Assembly (NCBI RefSeq): GCF_002863865.1
Contig: NZ_CP022684.1
Location: forward strand, 4,159,990 to 4,223,989
Reading direction: 5' to 3'
DNA from: Ketobacter alkanivorans
GTDB lineage: Bacteria > Pseudomonadota > Gammaproteobacteria > Pseudomonadales > Ketobacteraceae
DNA: 64,000 nucleotides
Shown here: one piece after another, positions 1-8,140 of the stretch
Position numbering within the stretch: the first letter of the stretch is position 1
Layout: the number at the start of each line of letters is the position of its first letter
Translations under genes and position numbers: made by a program
Notes under the pieces: model-generated
Database searches by the model: none
What the model saw: only the letters and a program-made list of their open reading frames with translations
What the model was told of the DNA's origin: nothing

Positions 1-199
1 AGCGCAAGGGTGTGTCTGGCAGTAGGCTGCGCATTGCGTGCAGGCACAGAATGGTTTGCAGGCCGCCAAACATGGCTCGGCCTTGCAACCAGTCCCCTGG
101 ATCGCTCAGGGTACTCTTGCCGGGCTTAGAGTCGATGCTGTTGAGAAGCTCACGGAATTGCATGTAGGTCACCGTTGATTGGCCAGAAAGTTGGATCAT
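1..199 (-). CDS. Acyl-CoA thioesterase-like protein (N-terminal part, cut by window edge)
   Basis: An open frame of about 66 codons reads leftward off the window. Around residues 37-48 it carries WLQGRAMFGGLQ, which resembles the N-terminal strand and helix of TesB/PaaI-type hotdog thioesterases (W-x-GRA-x-FGGL). Two in-frame ATGs are possible, at 199 and 163; the second has a GGTGA about 6 nt upstream and gives a more typical N-terminus (MQFRELLNSI). The catalytic half is outside the window, so the thioesterase call rests on this one motif. A role in acyl-CoA turnover would fit the lipid enzymes that follow. Confidence 0.55.
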   Translation of the reverse strand, partial: MIQLSGQSTVTYMQFRELLNSIDSKPGKSTLSDPGDWLQGRAMFGGLQTILCLHAMRSLLPDTPLR

Positions 200-378
200 C
201 TTAGGCCAGGGCAGGAAAGATGCCAATATAAAATGGCGCTATCGGTGTCTATGGTGCCAATAATGACGAAATTAGTCCGTTTTCACCTGCGCTGAGCTGG
301 CATATTTGCTATCTAAGGTGCCCTTACTGACACGCAGGGAGTTGCAGTGTGTTAAGTGTGGATCTGGCAGAGGAAGGC

Positions 379-1425
379 CTAGTTCGAGCGTTCCATCATC
401 AAGCCGCGTAGCGCGCCAGCCATGTCTTCTACGGAATGCAACGCAGACGCTGAACACAGAATATTGGCAAAGCCGTGCACCATGCCTGGGTATTCAATCC
501 ATTTTACTTTCACACCGGCCTGTTCCAGCTTTTTCGCGTAGTCCCGGCCTTCATCTCTCAGCGGGTCGAACCCGGCAGTGACCACAATGGCTGGCGGCAG
601 CTTGTGAATGTCATCGGCGTACAATGGTGAAATGTCAGGATGGCTGTGATCCTGTTGTGCCGGGATGTAGCAGTTCTGATAGATGCGAATACTTTCACCG
701 GTCAGCAGAAATCCATCGGCGAATAGCGTGCGGGAACCGCCTTGTCGAGGGCTATCGGCAGAGGGGTATATCAACAGTTGGGCCTGTGGCTGCTGAATGT
801 CTGTGTGGGACAGTTGGCGTGCTAATACTGTGGCCAGTTTGCCTCCGGCGCTGTCACCACCAACGGCAATGAACGGAGCGTTCAAACCGAATTCCGGCAG
901 CCGGGAAACCACATCTTCGTACGCTCTCATAGCGTCTTCTACGGCAGTGGGCCAGGGGTTTTCCGGTGCTTTTTGGTATTCAACCGAAAGCACCTTGGCC
1001 CCTGTAACCCTGGCCAGGTGTCGGCACAGGTTATCGTGGGTATCCAGGTTGCCATGCACCCAGCCACCTCCATGCAGAAAAAACAGCATCGCATCAATGT
1101 GTTGATCCGGGGAGTAGAGTCTGGCGGGCATTTTAGGTTGCCCTTGCCCAACCAGAATATCCTGGGTTTTCATCTTGACGATTTTACTCGCCACCACGCG
1201 GGTGCTGGCGTTGAAGGCGTTGCGACTCGCCTGCAGTTGTTTAGGGTCAAGGGAGGGGCGTATCGGTGGCTCCAGGTTGGAGAGCTTTACCAGCAGCTGC
1301 ATGTCCAGATCCAGCTCCAGGCCATCGATTCGAATCGGTTTACCCGCGATGCGACGTTTGGCAAAACGCGGCAAACGCAGCAGCGATTGCAATGTATGTG
1401 CTTTCAGGTTCTCAATCAGTTTCAT
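379..1425 (-). CDS. Alpha/beta hydrolase, hormone-sensitive lipase family esterase
   Basis: A 348-aa carboxylesterase of the HSL (bacterial family IV) type. The oxyanion motif HGGGW lies near residues 118-122, the nucleophile motif GDSAGG has its Ser near 192, the acid Asp is in DPLRDEG and the catalytic His in VHGF near the C-terminus. Family members hydrolyse short- to medium-chain esters in the cytoplasm. The frame is open further upstream to 1527, but ATG 1425 is preceded by AAGGA at good spacing and gives the normal family N-terminus (MKLIENLKAH). It lies 37 nt after yaeQ on the same strand and may be co-transcribed. The substrate cannot be told from sequence; the adjacent wax ester synthase suggests lipid metabolism. 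Confidence 0.88.
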   Translation of the reverse strand: MKLIENLKAHTLQSLLRLPRFAKRRIAGKPIRIDGLELDLDMQLLVKLSNLEPPIRPSLDPKQLQASRNAFNASTRVVASKIVKMKTQDILVGQGQPKMPARLYSPDQHIDAMLFFLHGGGWVHGNLDTHDNLCRHLARVTGAKVLSVEYQKAPENPWPTAVEDAMRAYEDVVSRLPEFGLNAPFIAVGGDSAGGKLATVLARQLSHTDIQQPQAQLLIYPSADSPRQGGSRTLFADGFLLTGESIRIYQNCYIPAQQDHSHPDISPLYADDIHKLPPAIVVTAGFDPLRDEGRDYAKKLEQAGVKVKWIEYPGMVHGFANILCSASALHSVEDMAGALRGLMMERSN

Positions 1426-1462
1426 CTCAAAAATCCTTGCGGTTTCTCGTTGTGAGCCGAGG

Positions 1463-1999
1463 TCAGAGCCAGCGATCCAGTTCGATCTGCACGCTGCTGG
1501 TATCATTACCCAGAGACACTTCACCATCCATTATATTGCAGTGTAGTTGCATGGTGCGCGCGCAGAGTTGAGTGAGTTCTGCGCTGGTTCTAGGGCTAAC
1601 ATAATCGACGTGCACGTTATCCAAACAGCGAAATTTTTTCTGATTCTGCTCCCACCAGATGGGGGCGTTGCGCTCACCATAACTGTATACGATCACCTGA
1701 TCGGCGCGATGACTGGCTTTGCGGATGCGTTTTTCGTCCGGTAGCCCTACATCAATCCACAGCTCAACGTGATCCGTTAGATCCCTGCGCCACAGGGCGG
1801 CATCGTCTTCGGTGCTGAGCCCGCGGCCAAAACTAAGGTTGTCACTGGCGTGCAGCGCAAAGGCCAGCAAGCGAATCATCATGCGCTCAATGGTTTCAGA
1901 GGGGTGCAATGCCAGAGTCAGGGTGTGGGGCTGGTAATAATGCCGGTCCATATCGGAAATCTGCAATTCCGCTTTATACACCGTGGATTTGAGAGCCAT
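1463..1999 (-). CDS. yaeQ: YaeQ family protein
   Basis: A 178-aa protein matching YaeQ along its whole length. It starts MALKSTVYKAELQISDMDR, has the conserved ERMMIRLLAFALHA segment near residues 37-50, and further on the WIDVGLPDEKRIRKAS segment. The YaeQ fold is distantly related to PD-(D/E)XK nucleases; its cellular role is not settled (E. coli YaeQ was once linked to suppression of rfaH loss). ATG 1999 is the natural start. It sits just upstream of the HSL esterase on the same strand. Confidence 0.9.
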   Translation of the reverse strand: MALKSTVYKAELQISDMDRHYYQPHTLTLALHPSETIERMMIRLLAFALHASDNLSFGRGLSTEDDAALWRRDLTDHVELWIDVGLPDEKRIRKASHRADQVIVYSYGERNAPIWWEQNQKKFRCLDNVHVDYVSPRTSAELTQLCARTMQLHCNIMDGEVSLGNDTSSVQIELDRWL

Positions 2000-2066
2000 G
2001 AGGGTTCCGCCAGAGGTATCTGTTCATATTCTGGCGGGCATTGTACACCCAATTGGCAGCAAGGGG

Positions 2067-2099
2067 ACGGTGTGATCCGTTAGCGGGGATTCACACCGT
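2067..2099. terminator. Inverted repeat downstream of the wax ester synthase, possible terminator
   Basis: Arms at 2067-2078 (ACGGTGTGATCC) and 2087-2099 (GGATTCACACCGT) pair over 12 bp with a single bulged T and an 8-nt loop. The element lies 30-62 nt beyond the WS/DGAT stop and upstream of yaeQ. It has no clear T-run on either side, so it could be a factor-dependent terminator or 3'-end stabiliser rather than a classic intrinsic terminator. Confidence 0.45.
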
Positions 2100-2128
2100 G
2101 TTAACACTCAATACCTAAGCGATGGTGG

Positions 2129-3508
2129 CTACTTGTGGTGAATGTCGGCGGCCACTTCCAGCTCGTGTATGCCATTATCAATGAAGTCCAACAACCGCTG
2201 CATGGAAGGCAGGGTTCTGCGGCATGCGGTAAGGCCGAATTCCAGCTGGTTTTCGTAACTCAGCAGGGTGATGTTCAGCGCGATTCGATCCATAGGAATC
2301 GAGACGGGATACATCCCTTCCAATTTGGCACCATTCCAATACATGGTTTTTTTGGGGCCAGGGACATTGGAAATAATTACGTTGAACGGTTGCCAGTTGG
2401 AAATCAGACCGGTGAGCATGTTGAAGCCAGCCGGTGCCATGGTGAGGGCCGTATAGTTCAGGGTTTCCTCAGGGGTCATGCTTTTATAGCGATCCTTGGA
2501 CTCCTTGACGGACGCCTGAATGGTTTCCATGCGTAGGGCCGGGTCAGCGATGTGAGTGCCCAGGTTCACCAGAATCATGGCGATCTGGTTGCCGCTGTCG
2601 CTGTCGTCACTGCGTATGGATACCGGCACCATGGCCACCAGGGGCTTGTCCGGCAAGGCATGTAAGCTGATCAAGTAGTCGCGCAGAGCGCTGCCACAAA
2701 TAGCCAGCACCACATCGTTCATGGTGCCACGAAACGCTTTGGCAACGTGCTTGATTCGCTCCATGGAGTAGGATTGGGCTGCAAAGCGTCGAGATCCAGT
2801 GATGGGCTCATTCAATACGCAGTTTGGAGCCTGAAAAATGGACACGTGAGATGAATCTTTGCGTGCGCTGCGAAACAGCTTGGCCACTTCTGACGCAACC
2901 TTGGGCAGTGTACTGATTTGTTTGCCTGCACCACCAAAGAAATCACCAAACCCGCTCACCAGATCCTGTGGTTTGATGAGAGCCTTGGGCGCTCGCTGTT
3001 TGGGCGGCATGGCCCAGATCGGCGGGCGGTTCATTTCCGTCGGGTCGTATGACAGGAACTTGATGCAGGTCTTCATGGCGGCAATGCCGTCCATCATACT
3101 GTGGTGAACCTTGGAGTACACTGCGAAGCGGCGTCCGCGCACTCCCTCAATCAAGTAGAACTCCCAAAGGGGGCGCTCCCGGTCCATCAGGTTGCTGTGC
3201 TCAGCCGAGATCAGCGACAACAGCTCACGGATCCGGCCTGGCTTGGGCAGTGCTTCGTGCCGGAAGTGGTGCTCCAGATCGAAATGGTCGTCTTCTTCCC
3301 AGTAGTATTGGCCCAAGCGGCGGCCAAGCCGCTGCCCATAGCGGCCTTCTGGGTGTTGGTAAGCGCGAAGCGATGCGGCCAGTTCGGTCACATACTTGGG
3401 GCCTGCGCCATCGGGGAAAGAAAACAGCATCAAGCCTCCCACATGCATGGGTTGCTGGCGTTTTTCAAGCCACAGAAAAAGCTGGTCAGCGGGACTCAGT
3501 GGGGTCAT
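2129..3508 (-). CDS. Wax ester synthase / acyl-CoA:diacylglycerol acyltransferase (WS/DGAT)
   Basis: A 459-aa bifunctional acyltransferase that esterifies fatty alcohols or diacylglycerol with acyl-CoA, making storage wax esters or triacylglycerol at the inner membrane. The catalytic motif HHSMMDG is at residues 135-141 (HHxxxDG), preceded by the family's PLWEF segment near 112. The C-terminal WS/DGAT domain contains the NVPGPKK block. Length is typical (about 450-480). ATG 3508 gives MTPLSPADQLFLWLE, the canonical N-terminus. It is divergent from an acyltransferase gene across about 300 bp. This is one of the strongest pointers to a lipid-accumulating marine gammaproteobacterium. Confidence 0.95.
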   Translation of the reverse strand: MTPLSPADQLFLWLEKRQQPMHVGGLMLFSFPDGAGPKYVTELAASLRAYQHPEGRYGQRLGRRLGQYYWEEDDHFDLEHHFRHEALPKPGRIRELLSLISAEHSNLMDRERPLWEFYLIEGVRGRRFAVYSKVHHSMMDGIAAMKTCIKFLSYDPTEMNRPPIWAMPPKQRAPKALIKPQDLVSGFGDFFGGAGKQISTLPKVASEVAKLFRSARKDSSHVSIFQAPNCVLNEPITGSRRFAAQSYSMERIKHVAKAFRGTMNDVVLAICGSALRDYLISLHALPDKPLVAMVPVSIRSDDSDSGNQIAMILVNLGTHIADPALRMETIQASVKESKDRYKSMTPEETLNYTALTMAPAGFNMLTGLISNWQPFNVIISNVPGPKKTMYWNGAKLEGMYPVSIPMDRIALNITLLSYENQLEFGLTACRRTLPSMQRLLDFIDNGIHELEVAADIHHK

Positions 3509-3816
3509 TCCGTTGCATTCCTTGTAGAAATCAAAGTTTATCCAAACGACACGAATCAGTGTGCCAACAAAAAATAGTCAAAACAGGGTTATATAAAGCA
3601 AAATGGGTCTTCACACTGATTCTTGTCATATTTCTACTCAGTGACACGCAAATTTTATTCCCACACGAACATGAATAACAGTGATATCTTGCTAATATTG
3701 ACCTGTCGACACATTTTGTAGCGAAAACCTGGCCAGTAGCGGATTCCTTTGCTGCGCAGTCAGGCCAAGACAGTTAAACTCGAATCATCATAGAAGCAGG
3801 CGGCAAAAAGTTATCC
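3509..3816. promoter_or_regulatory. Divergent promoter region between WS/DGAT and the acyltransferase
   Basis: A 308-bp, AT-rich gap between divergent starts with no convincing ORF. The stretch near 3693-3715 holds an ATATTGACC box that could serve as a -35, followed by the small perfect palindrome TGTCGACA. Promoter activity is inferred from gene orientation only. Confidence 0.4.
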
Positions 3817-5025
3817 ATGTCTATGCAGCAGTTTGAATCAATTAGGCCTTATCACGATCATGAAGTTCCAGCTGTGATTGAGCGGTTGCTGCAATCAGAT
3901 GCGTTGATTCAGGCTATTATTCATGTGCAGTTTCCACTGGTGCCACGCTATCTGGAAAAGCCCCTTGCCCGTTTCGTTCGATTTCGCATTCACAATAACC
4001 TCAAAGAGATTCACACCGTTGCCGACTTTCAGCAGCGTATGGAAGACTTTGTAGCAAGCACTATTGAAAAGAGCATTACCGAGTTCACGTTCTCTGGTCA
4101 GGACAATATCGAGCGAGGTGTGCCCTACGTCTTCATCAGCAATCACCGTGATATCACGCTGGATTCGGCGTTGCTGAACTATGCCTTAATGCAGGCGGGT
4201 CTGGAAACGGCAGAAATCGCCGTAGGTGATAACCTGCTGACCAATCCGCTGGTGTCTGATCTGTTAAGGCTGAACAAAAGTTTTGTTGTGAATCGCTCTG
4301 TTACTGGGGTTAAAGCAAAATATCGCGCCTTGATGGAGCTGTCTCATTACATCAGTCTGGCCAACGAACAAGGCAGCTCGGTATGGATTGCCCAGCGTGA
4401 AGGGCGTGCTAAAGATGGTTTCGATATCACCGATCCTGCCATCATTAAAATGCTGCATATATGGCAGAAAAAGCAGGGTGCTTCGTTTGCTGAAACCATT
4501 AAGCGCCTCAATGTGGTGCCGGTGTCCATCTCCTACGAATACGACCCTTGTGATGGACTCAAAGCCGCTGAATTACAGGCCCGTGCCGCCGAGGATTACG
4601 TAAAAAAGGCGGGCGAGGATGTTGAAAGCATCATGCGTGGCATCGCCTTACCGAAGGGGCGGGTGCACATCGAAATCGGTAAGCCTTTGCAAGGCGAGTT
4701 TGAGGATGCCGAAGCCGTTGCTCATGCACTGGATCAACAAATCATACAGAACTATCGCCTGTTCCCCCCCAGTTTACTGGCCATAGAGCATTTGCTGAGC
4801 CTAAGCAAAGCCATGCAGAGCCTGCGGGATGATTCCATTGCCCGATTCCAGGCGGTGGCCCAGCAGGCCAAAGACACCCTTGCTGCGGTGGATTCCCAGG
4901 ATCTGGCGCGGCAGGCTTCCGAGTTTTCTGCTCGTCTTGCTCATTATCCTGCACAGTTGCAGCGAATTATTCTTGAAATGTACGCCAACCCACTGCTCAG
5001 CAAATATAAGTATTCCACTGACTAA
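3817..5025 (+). CDS. PlsC-like 1-acylglycerol-3-phosphate acyltransferase family protein
   Basis: A 402-aa glycerolipid acyltransferase homologue. Block I reads SNHRDITLDSALL near residues 108-120. The His-to-Asp spacing is HX5D, or HX1D if the first Asp is used, rather than the textbook HX4D; this NHRD-x-x-LD form occurs in a subfamily of bacterial acyltransferases. A block-III-like REGRAKDG lies near 193. The C-terminal 120 residues are alpha-helical and Ala/Gln-rich. The expected reaction is transfer of an acyl chain to a glycerophosphate acceptor at the membrane, but the acceptor is not certain. ATG 3817 is followed by a second in-frame ATG two codons later; upstream SD is weak. Divergent from WS/DGAT, which fits lipid synthesis. 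Confidence 0.75.
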   Translation: MSMQQFESIRPYHDHEVPAVIERLLQSDALIQAIIHVQFPLVPRYLEKPLARFVRFRIHNNLKEIHTVADFQQRMEDFVASTIEKSITEFTFSGQDNIERGVPYVFISNHRDITLDSALLNYALMQAGLETAEIAVGDNLLTNPLVSDLLRLNKSFVVNRSVTGVKAKYRALMELSHYISLANEQGSSVWIAQREGRAKDGFDITDPAIIKMLHIWQKKQGASFAETIKRLNVVPVSISYEYDPCDGLKAAELQARAAEDYVKKAGEDVESIMRGIALPKGRVHIEIGKPLQGEFEDAEAVAHALDQQIIQNYRLFPPSLLAIEHLLSLSKAMQSLRDDSIARFQAVAQQAKDTLAAVDSQDLARQASEFSARLAHYPAQLQRIILEMYANPLLSKYKYSTD

Positions 5026-5135
5026 GCACACCCCAAACTTGGTATGGATTGTGAATAAGCCCTGTATGGCTGTTAAGCTTGCTGCGGCTGGCTTACTATC
5101 TTATTGTAAGTCAAGTGAAATGCTTAGGGATCAAC

Positions 5136-6062
5136 GTGTCAGATCAGCAGCGGGAAGCCATACAATCCACTATTGCCAACCTGATTCGACAGGAGCACCT
5201 GCCGGACGACTTTGCTGACACGGTCGCAGAGTATTTTTACCCCCTTGCCATTCGCCTTCGAGACCTGCAAAACCAACATAACATGCCGGTTATCATTGGC
5301 ATTAATGGCGCTCAAGGTACGGGCAAGTCCACCTTGGCCTTATTTCTCGAAGTATTACTGACAAAGCACCTTGATTGCCCCTGTGCGCGCTTTTCCCTGG
5401 ATGACATTTACCTTACCCGGGCAGAGCGTGAGGCGCTGGCTTTGGATGTTCACCCACTGCTAAAAACCCGAGGCGTGCCTGGTAGCCACGACATAGCGTT
5501 GGGCCATCGTGTGTTGGATCAACTATTGGCGGCCGACACCAACGATGTCGTGCCTATACCAGCATTCGACAAGTCCCGTGATGATCGCGCTCCAATGCAG
5601 GAATGGCCGCTTCATCGTGGCCCGGTGAAAGTGGTTTTACTCGAAGGCTGGTGTGTGGGGGCTATTCCTGAGCCGGAGCTACTACTTCAGCAGCCAATTA
5701 ATGCTCTTGAACGCAGTGAAGATGCCAACGGTCATTGGCGTGGTTATGTGAATCAACATCTTGCCGGCGAGTATCAGCAGTTTTTTGCGCGCTTGGCATA
5801 CTTGATCATGTTAAAGGCCCCCTCCATGGAATGTGTGCAGGAATGGCGCACCCTTCAAGAGCAGAAACTCACAGACCGAGTTGCCGCGCACCACGATGGT
5901 GCGCCCCATGTCGGGATAATGACCCCTCGGCAGATTCAGCGTTTTATCATGCACTATGAACGGCTTACCCGCTGGATGCTGGAGGAAATGCCTGCCCGGT
6001 CCGATACTTTGTTTGTGATTGATGAGCAGCATCGTATTCGAGAGGCACGCTATGGTGATTGA
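5136..6062 (+). CDS. D-glycerate 3-kinase-like P-loop kinase (GLYK family)
   Basis: A 308-aa kinase with Walker A GAQGTGKST near residues 57-65, a DDIYLTRAERE segment near 90 and RGVPGSHD near 113, the pattern of the P-loop D-glycerate 3-kinase family, which makes 3-phosphoglycerate from D-glycerate and ATP. I chose GTG 5136, with AGGGA 5 nt upstream, over a TTG at 5079. It is the first gene of the glucosylglycerate operon and overlaps the next gene by 11 nt. In this context it would return D-glycerate released by the phosphorylase to 3-phosphoglycerate, the substrate of GpgS. Uridine/panthothenate-type P-loop kinases are more distant alternatives. Confidence 0.85.
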   Translation: MSDQQREAIQSTIANLIRQEHLPDDFADTVAEYFYPLAIRLRDLQNQHNMPVIIGINGAQGTGKSTLALFLEVLLTKHLDCPCARFSLDDIYLTRAEREALALDVHPLLKTRGVPGSHDIALGHRVLDQLLAADTNDVVPIPAFDKSRDDRAPMQEWPLHRGPVKVVLLEGWCVGAIPEPELLLQQPINALERSEDANGHWRGYVNQHLAGEYQQFFARLAYLIMLKAPSMECVQEWRTLQEQKLTDRVAAHHDGAPHVGIMTPRQIQRFIMHYERLTRWMLEEMPARSDTLFVIDEQHRIREARYGD

Positions 6063-6864
6063 GCCGCAGATACTGGTGTTCACGGATCTGGATGGCACGT
6101 TGCTGGATCATCACAGTTACAGCTTCCAGCCCGCGCTGCCAGCATTGCAGCGGCTGGCAGCCCACAATATACCGGTTATCCTGAATTCCAGTAAGACCCG
6201 CCCCGAAATGGAGGCGCTCAAGCAGCAGTTAGATAACACAGCGCCTTTTATCGTAGAAAACGGTGCCGCAGCCATAATCCCCTCTGGGAACCTGAGTGAA
6301 GAGCCAGAGGAAATACTGTTTGCTGCTCCTCGGGATGTGATATTAGAGCAGCTGCATTGGTTGCGCAGCAAAGGTTATGAATTTCGCGGCTTCAACGACA
6401 TGAGTGCAGCGGACGTGGCGGATGTCACCGGGCTCACAATTCAGGCCGCCACCGCAGCCAAACAGCGCATTGGTACTGAGCCACTTATGTGGCAAGGCGA
6501 GGAATATCAGCTGCTGGAAATGAAAAGCCTCCTTGAGCAGGTGGGCTTGCAGCTTATCAAGGGAGGGCGTTTCTATCACGTCATGGGCCAGTATGATAAA
6601 GCCGATGCCATGCAATATCTGGCACAGCGTTATCAAGCCATTAACCCGCAAAAGCAGGTAATATCCATCGCGTTGGGTGACAGTCCCAATGATGCCCGGA
6701 TGCTGGAACGCGCCGACTATGCTGTCATCATAAAAGGCGTTAATTCCGATAAGTTAATGATAACGGGCGCGGGTCATGTCATGCGCTCACAGGGCGAAGG
6801 CCCAACAGGCTGGAACGAATGCATCCAGTCGCTCCTTAATCAGTTGCTGCCGGTGGCGCACTGA
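6052..6864 (+). CDS. Glucosyl-3-phosphoglycerate phosphatase (MpgP/YedP-type HAD phosphatase)
   Basis: A 270-aa HAD phosphatase of the mannosyl-3-phosphoglycerate phosphatase type. The nucleophile motif is FTDLDGT (Asp12, Asp14), motif II is LNSSKTR near 47, and the metal-binding motif GDSPNDARML is near 222. It should remove the phosphate from glucosyl-3-phosphoglycerate to give glucosylglycerate. MpgP-family enzymes accept both mannosyl and glucosyl forms; the GpgS-type partner 30 nt downstream points to the glucosyl substrate. ATG 6052, with GAGAGG 7 nt upstream, is preferred to an in-frame ATG at 6019 that lies deeper within the kinase gene. The 11-nt overlap implies translational coupling. 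Confidence 0.88.
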   Translation: MVIEPQILVFTDLDGTLLDHHSYSFQPALPALQRLAAHNIPVILNSSKTRPEMEALKQQLDNTAPFIVENGAAAIIPSGNLSEEPEEILFAAPRDVILEQLHWLRSKGYEFRGFNDMSAADVADVTGLTIQAATAAKQRIGTEPLMWQGEEYQLLEMKSLLEQVGLQLIKGGRFYHVMGQYDKADAMQYLAQRYQAINPQKQVISIALGDSPNDARMLERADYAVIIKGVNSDKLMITGAGHVMRSQGEGPTGWNECIQSLLNQLLPVAH

Positions 6865-6894
6865 GTTAATTCACTGTTTAGGAAAGGCTAAAAA

Positions 6895-8118
6895 ATGGGT
6901 GATTTTTATCAAAATGGAATTATAACCACGCTCCATAATTTGCGTAGCCGGTCATTGGAAGACCTGGAAAACGAATTGATGACATTCAAGAAGCACCGCC
7001 CCATGTCTTTGGTGCTGCCCTCACTTTTTTCTGAGCTGGAAGGCCCAGCGTTAAAAAATATCGTGCAGGAACTTACCAAAGTTCCCTATCTGGAGGAAGT
7101 CGTCATCGGCCTGGACCGGGCAGATCAGAGTCAATTCGAGCATGCGCTAGAATACTTTTCTGAACTGCCCCAAACACACCACGTGCTGTGGAATGATGGC
7201 CCCCGCCTAAAAGCCTTGGATGCGGAGCTGCGAGCCCATGATTTGGCTCCCACAGAGCTGGGCAAAGGCCGCAATGTCTGGTATTGCTTTGGCTATGTGC
7301 TGGCAGCACAACGCAGTAAGTCTGTGGCCCTGCACGATTGCGACATTCTGACCTACCAGCGTGATCTGATTGCGCGGCTGATCTATCCTGTTGCCAACCC
7401 TAACTTCAACTATATGTTCTGCAAGGGCTATTATTCCCGCGTGGCGGATTCCAAAATGAATGGCCGTGTCAGCCGCTTGCTGGTTACCCCTTTGATTCGG
7501 GCGCTGAAAAAAGTGTGCGGACCATCTGACTTTCTCGATTATCTGGACAGCTATCGTTATCCTCTGGCTGGCGAGTTTTCCTTCCGCACCGATGTGATCA
7601 GTGATCTTCGCATTCCCAGTGATTGGGGCTTGGAAGTCGGTGTGCTGTCAGAAATGAAACGCAACTATGCCACCAACCGCCTGTGTCAGGTGGATATAGC
7701 GGATACCTATGATCACAAACATCAGGATCTCTCTGCAGAGGATGCGTCTGCCGGGTTGTCGAAGATGAGTACTGACATCTGCAAGGCGTTGTTCCGTAAG
7801 CTGGCTACCAACGGTGAAGTGTTCTCTAATGAGAAGTTCCGAACCATCAAGGCCACCTATTACCGTATTGCTCTGGATTTTATTGAAAGCTATCAGAGTG
7901 ATGCCATAATCAACGGCCTCAAATTTGATCGTCATTCAGAAGAGCAAGCCGTGGAATTATTTGCCCAGAACCTGATGGGAGCGGGAGCCTATTTCCTGGA
8001 TAACCCCATGGATACGCCGTTCATTCCCAGCTGGAATCGTATCATCAGTGCTGTTCCCGACATTATGGAGCGGCTGCAGGATGCAGTCGAGCAGGACAAC
8101 CGGGAATTCGGTGGGTAA
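6895..8118 (+). CDS. gpgS: Glucosyl-3-phosphoglycerate synthase (GT81)
   Basis: A 407-aa retaining glycosyltransferase that joins glucose from an NDP-glucose to 3-phosphoglycerate, the first step of glucosylglycerate synthesis. The metal/NDP-binding DxD motif is Asp148-Cys-Asp150 in ALHDCDILTY. The GKGRNVWYCFGY segment precedes it, and the acceptor-side DYLDSYRYPLAGEFS block follows near 222-236; this is the arrangement of the Persephonella-type GpgS/MpgS group. ATG 6895 follows an AGGAAAGG ribosome-binding stretch. It sits between the matching phosphatase and phosphorylase. Mannosyl-transfer is the alternative, but the downstream GH13_18 enzyme favours glucose. Confidence 0.88.
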   Translation: MGDFYQNGIITTLHNLRSRSLEDLENELMTFKKHRPMSLVLPSLFSELEGPALKNIVQELTKVPYLEEVVIGLDRADQSQFEHALEYFSELPQTHHVLWNDGPRLKALDAELRAHDLAPTELGKGRNVWYCFGYVLAAQRSKSVALHDCDILTYQRDLIARLIYPVANPNFNYMFCKGYYSRVADSKMNGRVSRLLVTPLIRALKKVCGPSDFLDYLDSYRYPLAGEFSFRTDVISDLRIPSDWGLEVGVLSEMKRNYATNRLCQVDIADTYDHKHQDLSAEDASAGLSKMSTDICKALFRKLATNGEVFSNEKFRTIKATYYRIALDFIESYQSDAIINGLKFDRHSEEQAVELFAQNLMGAGAYFLDNPMDTPFIPSWNRIISAVPDIMERLQDAVEQDNREFGG

Positions 8119-8140
8119 CCAATAAGTAGGGTTGAATCAC